Shown here piece after piece: positions 6,194-8,650 of a stretch of 8,650 nucleotides of DNA. Every line of letters begins with the position of its first letter. Within the stretch, counting starts at the first letter, position 1. The DNA comes from JBOHHM01 sp050725495 (GTDB lineage: Bacteria > Pseudomonadota > Gammaproteobacteria > Burkholderiales > Burkholderiaceae_C): NCBI GenBank assembly GCA_050725495.1, contig JBOHHM010000009.1, positions 1 to 8,650 on the forward strand, read 5' to 3'. A model generated the notes under the pieces. It saw only the letters and a list, made by a program, of their open reading frames with translations. It was not told the DNA's origin and did no database searches. The translations under genes were made by a program, and so were the position numbers.

Positions 6194-7407
6194 AAATTAC
6201 CGTCGTGGGCGCCGGTCCTGCCGGTCTTTATCTTTCCATCTTGGTCAAAAAGCGCTATCCCGACTGGACGATGGATGTCGTCGAGCAGAATGCACCGGAC
6301 TCTACGTTTGGCTTTGGCGTGGTGCTGGCCGACACCGGCCTCACCCGCCTGCAGGCCGCCGATGGGGCGACCTACAGGGAGCTCGTGGCAAAGATGACCT
6401 TCACCACACACCAGGTCATCACCCAGGGCGAAACGCCGGTCGCCATCAAGCGACCCAATGCCGGTGGCGGGGCGATTGCGCGCATTGACCTGCTCAACGT
6501 GCTGCAAAAGGCAGCCAGCGATGCCGGCGTGAACATTCGCTACGGCGTCCGTCTGGACCATCCGGACCAGTTGCAAAACATCGGTAATGCGGACATCGTC
6601 GTCGGCGCAGATGGCGTCAACTCTGTCGTGCGCACGGCGGATGAAGAGGCGTTTGGCACTACACGAACATTCCTGACCAACCATTTCGCCTGGTTTGGCG
6701 TGGGCAAAGCCTTTCCTACCGCTGCGCTGGTATTTCGCAATTACAAGGGCGGCGCTTTTGTCGCGCACTATTACCCCTACTCGACCACAAATAGCACGCT
6801 CGTTGCTGAATGCGACCACCCCACTTGGGAGCGCTTTGGCATGGCGCAACTCGACGCCGAAGCCAGACAGCAGCTGTTCGAAACTGTCTTCGCCAAAGAA
6901 CTGGACGGCCACCGGCTGATTTCCAACAACTCCGTCTGGCGGCAGTTCCCGGTGATTCGCAACGCCCGCAGCGTTCACGGCAAGACCGTACTGCTCGGCG
7001 ATGCGGAGACCAGCGCGCACTTCTCGATTGGCTCGGGTACCCGCATCGCGATGGACGATGCCATGGCACTGGCAGATGCGTTGACGGCAGATGGCGATAA
7101 CGAAGCCATCACCGCCACCCAGCGCCTGCAGCGCTTTGCCGAGGTACGCGGGCCGGAAAAGGCCAAGCTGATTTCTGCCTCGCAGAAGTCCTACCTCTGG
7201 TATGAAAACATCGCGGAGTGGATGCAGCGCTACACCACGCTTGAATTCGTCTACGCCTTCATGACCCGGACCGGCCGGGTGAGCGATGAGCGCCTGGCAT
7301 CGGGCTATCCGGAGCTGTTCCGCCAGATCGTCCAGGCCCGGCAAGGTGCCGCAGGCAACCCTTCTGCGCCGATACTGCAACCCGCTTCATCAGGGCAAGG
7401 CGCATGA
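6190..7407 (+). CDS. FAD-dependent aryl-CoA monooxygenase (salicylyl-CoA 5-hydroxylase-like)
   Basis: This 405-residue class A flavoprotein hydroxylase uses NAD(P)H and O2 to hydroxylate an aromatic CoA ester. Motifs: GAGPAG (7-12) in the N-terminal Rossmann fold with Glu32 ending the second strand, DIVVGADGVNSVVR (135-148, the DG motif), and GKTVLLGDAETSAHFSIGSGTRIAMDDAMAL (264-294, GD motif with FAD ribityl contact). The SAHFSIGSGT form is what I associate with salicylyl-CoA 5-hydroxylase and the N-terminal half of 2-aminobenzoyl-CoA monooxygenase, not with free-acid hydroxylases such as PobA or NahG. At 405 residues it lacks the OYE-like reductase half of the anthraniloyl-CoA enzyme. GAGGAG at 6176-6181 lies 8 bases before the ATG. 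Its position between the ligase and thioesterase genes supports a CoA-ester substrate, with C5 hydroxylation to a gentisyl-CoA-type product as the likely step. Confidence 0.85.
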   Translation: MKITVVGAGPAGLYLSILVKKRYPDWTMDVVEQNAPDSTFGFGVVLADTGLTRLQAADGATYRELVAKMTFTTHQVITQGETPVAIKRPNAGGGAIARIDLLNVLQKAASDAGVNIRYGVRLDHPDQLQNIGNADIVVGADGVNSVVRTADEEAFGTTRTFLTNHFAWFGVGKAFPTAALVFRNYKGGAFVAHYYPYSTTNSTLVAECDHPTWERFGMAQLDAEARQQLFETVFAKELDGHRLISNNSVWRQFPVIRNARSVHGKTVLLGDAETSAHFSIGSGTRIAMDDAMALADALTADGDNEAITATQRLQRFAEVRGPEKAKLISASQKSYLWYENIAEWMQRYTTLEFVYAFMTRTGRVSDERLASGYPELFRQIVQARQGAAGNPSAPILQPASSGQGA

Positions 7408-7859
7408 TGGACAGCTTCGAGTCCGTGCTGTCGCGCTCGCCCTTCTTCATCGTGCAGCGCCAGGTGCGCTGGTCTGACTGCGACCCGGCAGGCGTGGTGT
7501 ACACCGGCAGGTTTCCCGAGTTTGTGCTGAGCGCTGTCGGGCTGTTTTATGCAGAACTTGCACAGGGCTCCTACCGCGAGTGGATCAAGGCCATGGGTGT
7601 GGATACCCCATGCAAAGGCCTGAAGTTCGATTTTCAGGGTGCCCTGTGGCCGGACGACAAGTTTCAGATGCAGTGCACGGTTCCGGTCATTCGCACGCAC
7701 AGCTACGACATTCGCATTGAGGCGCGCCAGGCCGATGAGCGCCGCGTATTCCGCGCCCGCTTCTCGCCCATTTGCATCGGTGGCGGCGTGCGCACCGGCG
7801 TCCCCATTCCGGCACAGATGCGCCAGCGGCTGGAATCTTTTGCTTCAAGCGCCGAGTAG
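7404..7859 (+). CDS. Hotdog-fold acyl-CoA thioesterase (4-hydroxybenzoyl-CoA thioesterase type)
   Basis: This 151-residue cytoplasmic hydrolase carries RWSDCDPAGVVY at 22-33, which aligns with FGDCDPAGIVW of the Pseudomonas 4-hydroxybenzoyl-CoA thioesterase. Asp27 therefore corresponds to its catalytic Asp17. The length is normal for the family. It should release the hydroxylated aromatic acid from CoA after the monooxygenase step, giving a free gentisate-type acid. The start overlaps the monooxygenase stop by 4 bases (ATGA), with AGG at 7398-7400; a second ATG follows at once (7407), so the start is uncertain by one codon. A 27-base gap separates it from the next gene. Confidence 0.87.
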   Translation: MMDSFESVLSRSPFFIVQRQVRWSDCDPAGVVYTGRFPEFVLSAVGLFYAELAQGSYREWIKAMGVDTPCKGLKFDFQGALWPDDKFQMQCTVPVIRTHSYDIRIEARQADERRVFRARFSPICIGGGVRTGVPIPAQMRQRLESFASSAE

Positions 7860-7876
7860 AGCCTCTTCACATCAAC

Positions 7877-7881
7877 GGAGA
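7877..7881 (+). promoter_or_regulatory. Ribosome binding site that fixes a TTG start
   Basis: GGAGA at 7877-7881 stands 5 bases before TTG 7887. The known maleate isomerases begin close to the YRIGQIVPSSN motif, and the first in-frame ATG (7938) would remove that conserved N-terminus. TTG is therefore the start, encoding NRPYRIGQIVPSS. Confidence 0.7.
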
Positions 7882-7886
7882 TCAAA

Positions 7887-8630
7887 TTGAACCGCCCCTA
7901 CCGTATCGGCCAGATCGTGCCCAGCTCCAACACCACCATGGAGACGGAAATCCCGGCCATGCTGCGTGCCAGAGAAGCGCTGAAACCTGAGCGTTTCACC
8001 TTTCATTCCAGCCGGATGCGCATGCATCGGGTCACGCCCGAGGAGCTGGCGGCCATGAACCGGGAAGGCCTGCGCTGTGCGGCAGAGCTATCGGATGCGC
8101 GGGTTGACGTGATGAGCACCGCCTGCCTGGTCGCCATCATGGCGCAGGGCCTGGGTTACCACCGGCAGGTGGAGGACGACTTCCGGCGCATCGCGGCAGA
8201 GAATGGGTCACATGCCAAGGTCATGACCTCGGCCGGCGCACTGATTTACGGCCTGCACAAGCTGGGCGCTAAAAAGATTTCGCTGATGGCGCCCTACATG
8301 AAGCCGCTCACCGACAAGGTCGTCGCTTACATCGAAAGCGAAGGCATCGAAGTGGTGGACCGCATCAGCTTCGAGATCCCCGACAACCTGGAAGTTGGCC
8401 GGCGCGACCCGATGCGGCTGCTGGAAGACGTCAAAAAGCTGAGCACCGCCAACACCGACGTGGTGGTGCTGTCGGCCTGCGTGCAGATGCAGTCCATCCC
8501 CGCGCTGCAAAAGGCGCAGGACTACCTGGGCATCCCGGTCACCTCCACCTCCGCCTGCACCACCCGCAACATGCTGGACCTGTTGGGGCTGGAGGCCGCA
8601 ACGCCGGGGTATGGCGCCGTACTGTCGTGA
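7887..8630 (+). CDS. maiA: Maleate cis-trans isomerase
   Basis: This 247-residue Asp/Glu racemase superfamily enzyme interconverts maleate and fumarate without cofactor in the cytoplasm. The N-terminal YRIGQIVPSSNTTMETEIPAML and RFTFHSSRMRM are close to the MaiA/NicE family sequences I know. The two catalytic cysteines are Cys80 (STACLVAIMA) and Cys198 (LSACVQMQS), 118 residues apart, as in the Nocardia (76/194) and Pseudomonas NicE (82/200) enzymes. PYMKPLTDKVV and VPGYGALLS-like ending (TPGYGAVLS) also fit. The start is TTG with GGAGA upstream. Its presence shows that the pathway produces maleate. That would fit hydrolysis of maleylpyruvate from a gentisate route, or a maleamate route from 2,5-dihydroxypyridine. 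Fumarate then enters the TCA cycle. Confidence 0.94.
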   Translation: MNRPYRIGQIVPSSNTTMETEIPAMLRAREALKPERFTFHSSRMRMHRVTPEELAAMNREGLRCAAELSDARVDVMSTACLVAIMAQGLGYHRQVEDDFRRIAAENGSHAKVMTSAGALIYGLHKLGAKKISLMAPYMKPLTDKVVAYIESEGIEVVDRISFEIPDNLEVGRRDPMRLLEDVKKLSTANTDVVVLSACVQMQSIPALQKAQDYLGIPVTSTSACTTRNMLDLLGLEAATPGYGAVLS

Positions 8631-8650
8631 TTGAAACCCGTTCCGACATC
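8627..8650 (+). CDS. Start of a further operon gene (partial)
   Basis: GTG at 8627-8629 overlaps the isomerase stop TGA by 4 bases (GTGA) and opens a frame reading MIETRSDI to the end of the window. The overlap type is the same as the other junctions of this operon. Eight residues are too few to name a family; an alpha/beta hydrolase for the maleylpyruvate or formylmaleamate step would fit the pathway, but that is a guess. Confidence 0.4.

Noticed and set aside
6037..7380. Long minus-strand open frame opposite the monooxygenase (447 codons)
   Set aside because: It lies wholly across the reverse strand of clear coding genes, has no recognisable motifs and is a common by-product of high-GC codon usage.

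Overview
The window looks like a chromosomal segment of a Burkholderiales bacterium, probably of the Comamonadaceae (Polaromonas/Variovorax-like). The reasons are high-GC coding sequence, GGAGA-type Shine-Dalgarno leaders, a Bug-type tripartite tricarboxylate receptor, and a hairpin repeat inside thiL that resembles one I remember from Comamonadaceae genomes. The genus is an inference, not a demonstrated result.

Layout: (1) 1-363 is the 3' end of the housekeeping gene thiL. (2) 381-1244, on the minus strand, is a TetR-type regulator convergent with thiL. (3) 1245-1341 is an AT-rich divergent control region with nested, centre-symmetric TTAATT half-sites overlapping two opposing sigma70-like promoters. 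(4) From 1342 onward all genes lie on the plus strand as one tightly packed catabolic operon: an alpha/beta hydrolase remnant (frameshift plus amber codon), a Bug solute receptor with a one-base frameshift after its signal peptide, an aryl-acid AMP ligase of the EntE/DhbE type, a VOC-fold protein with an apparent His-His-Glu metal triad, an unrecognised 85-residue protein, a flavin monooxygenase of the salicylyl-CoA 5-hydroxylase type, a hotdog thioesterase, a maleate cis-trans isomerase, and the first codons of a further gene. Most junctions from the receptor onward are 1-4 base overlaps.

Proposed joint function (inference): a salicylate-like ortho-substituted aromatic acid is captured, adenylated and thioesterified to CoA. 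It is hydroxylated at C5 by the flavoprotein and released as a gentisate-type 2,5-dihydroxy acid by the thioesterase. The ring is cleaved, possibly by the VOC protein because no cupin gentisate dioxygenase is visible. A hydrolytic step then gives maleate, which the isomerase converts to fumarate. The 'salicylyl-CoA to gentisate to maleate to fumarate' logic is known in pieces. The combination with a VOC protein, a new small protein and a siderophore-type ligase is what makes this locus worth attention. The ligase carries Cys at the position that separates salicylate- from 2,3-dihydroxybenzoate-activating relatives.

The first two operon genes appear broken while everything downstream is intact. 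Either they are decaying, or two of the three lesions (both in short simple repeats) are sequencing errors.
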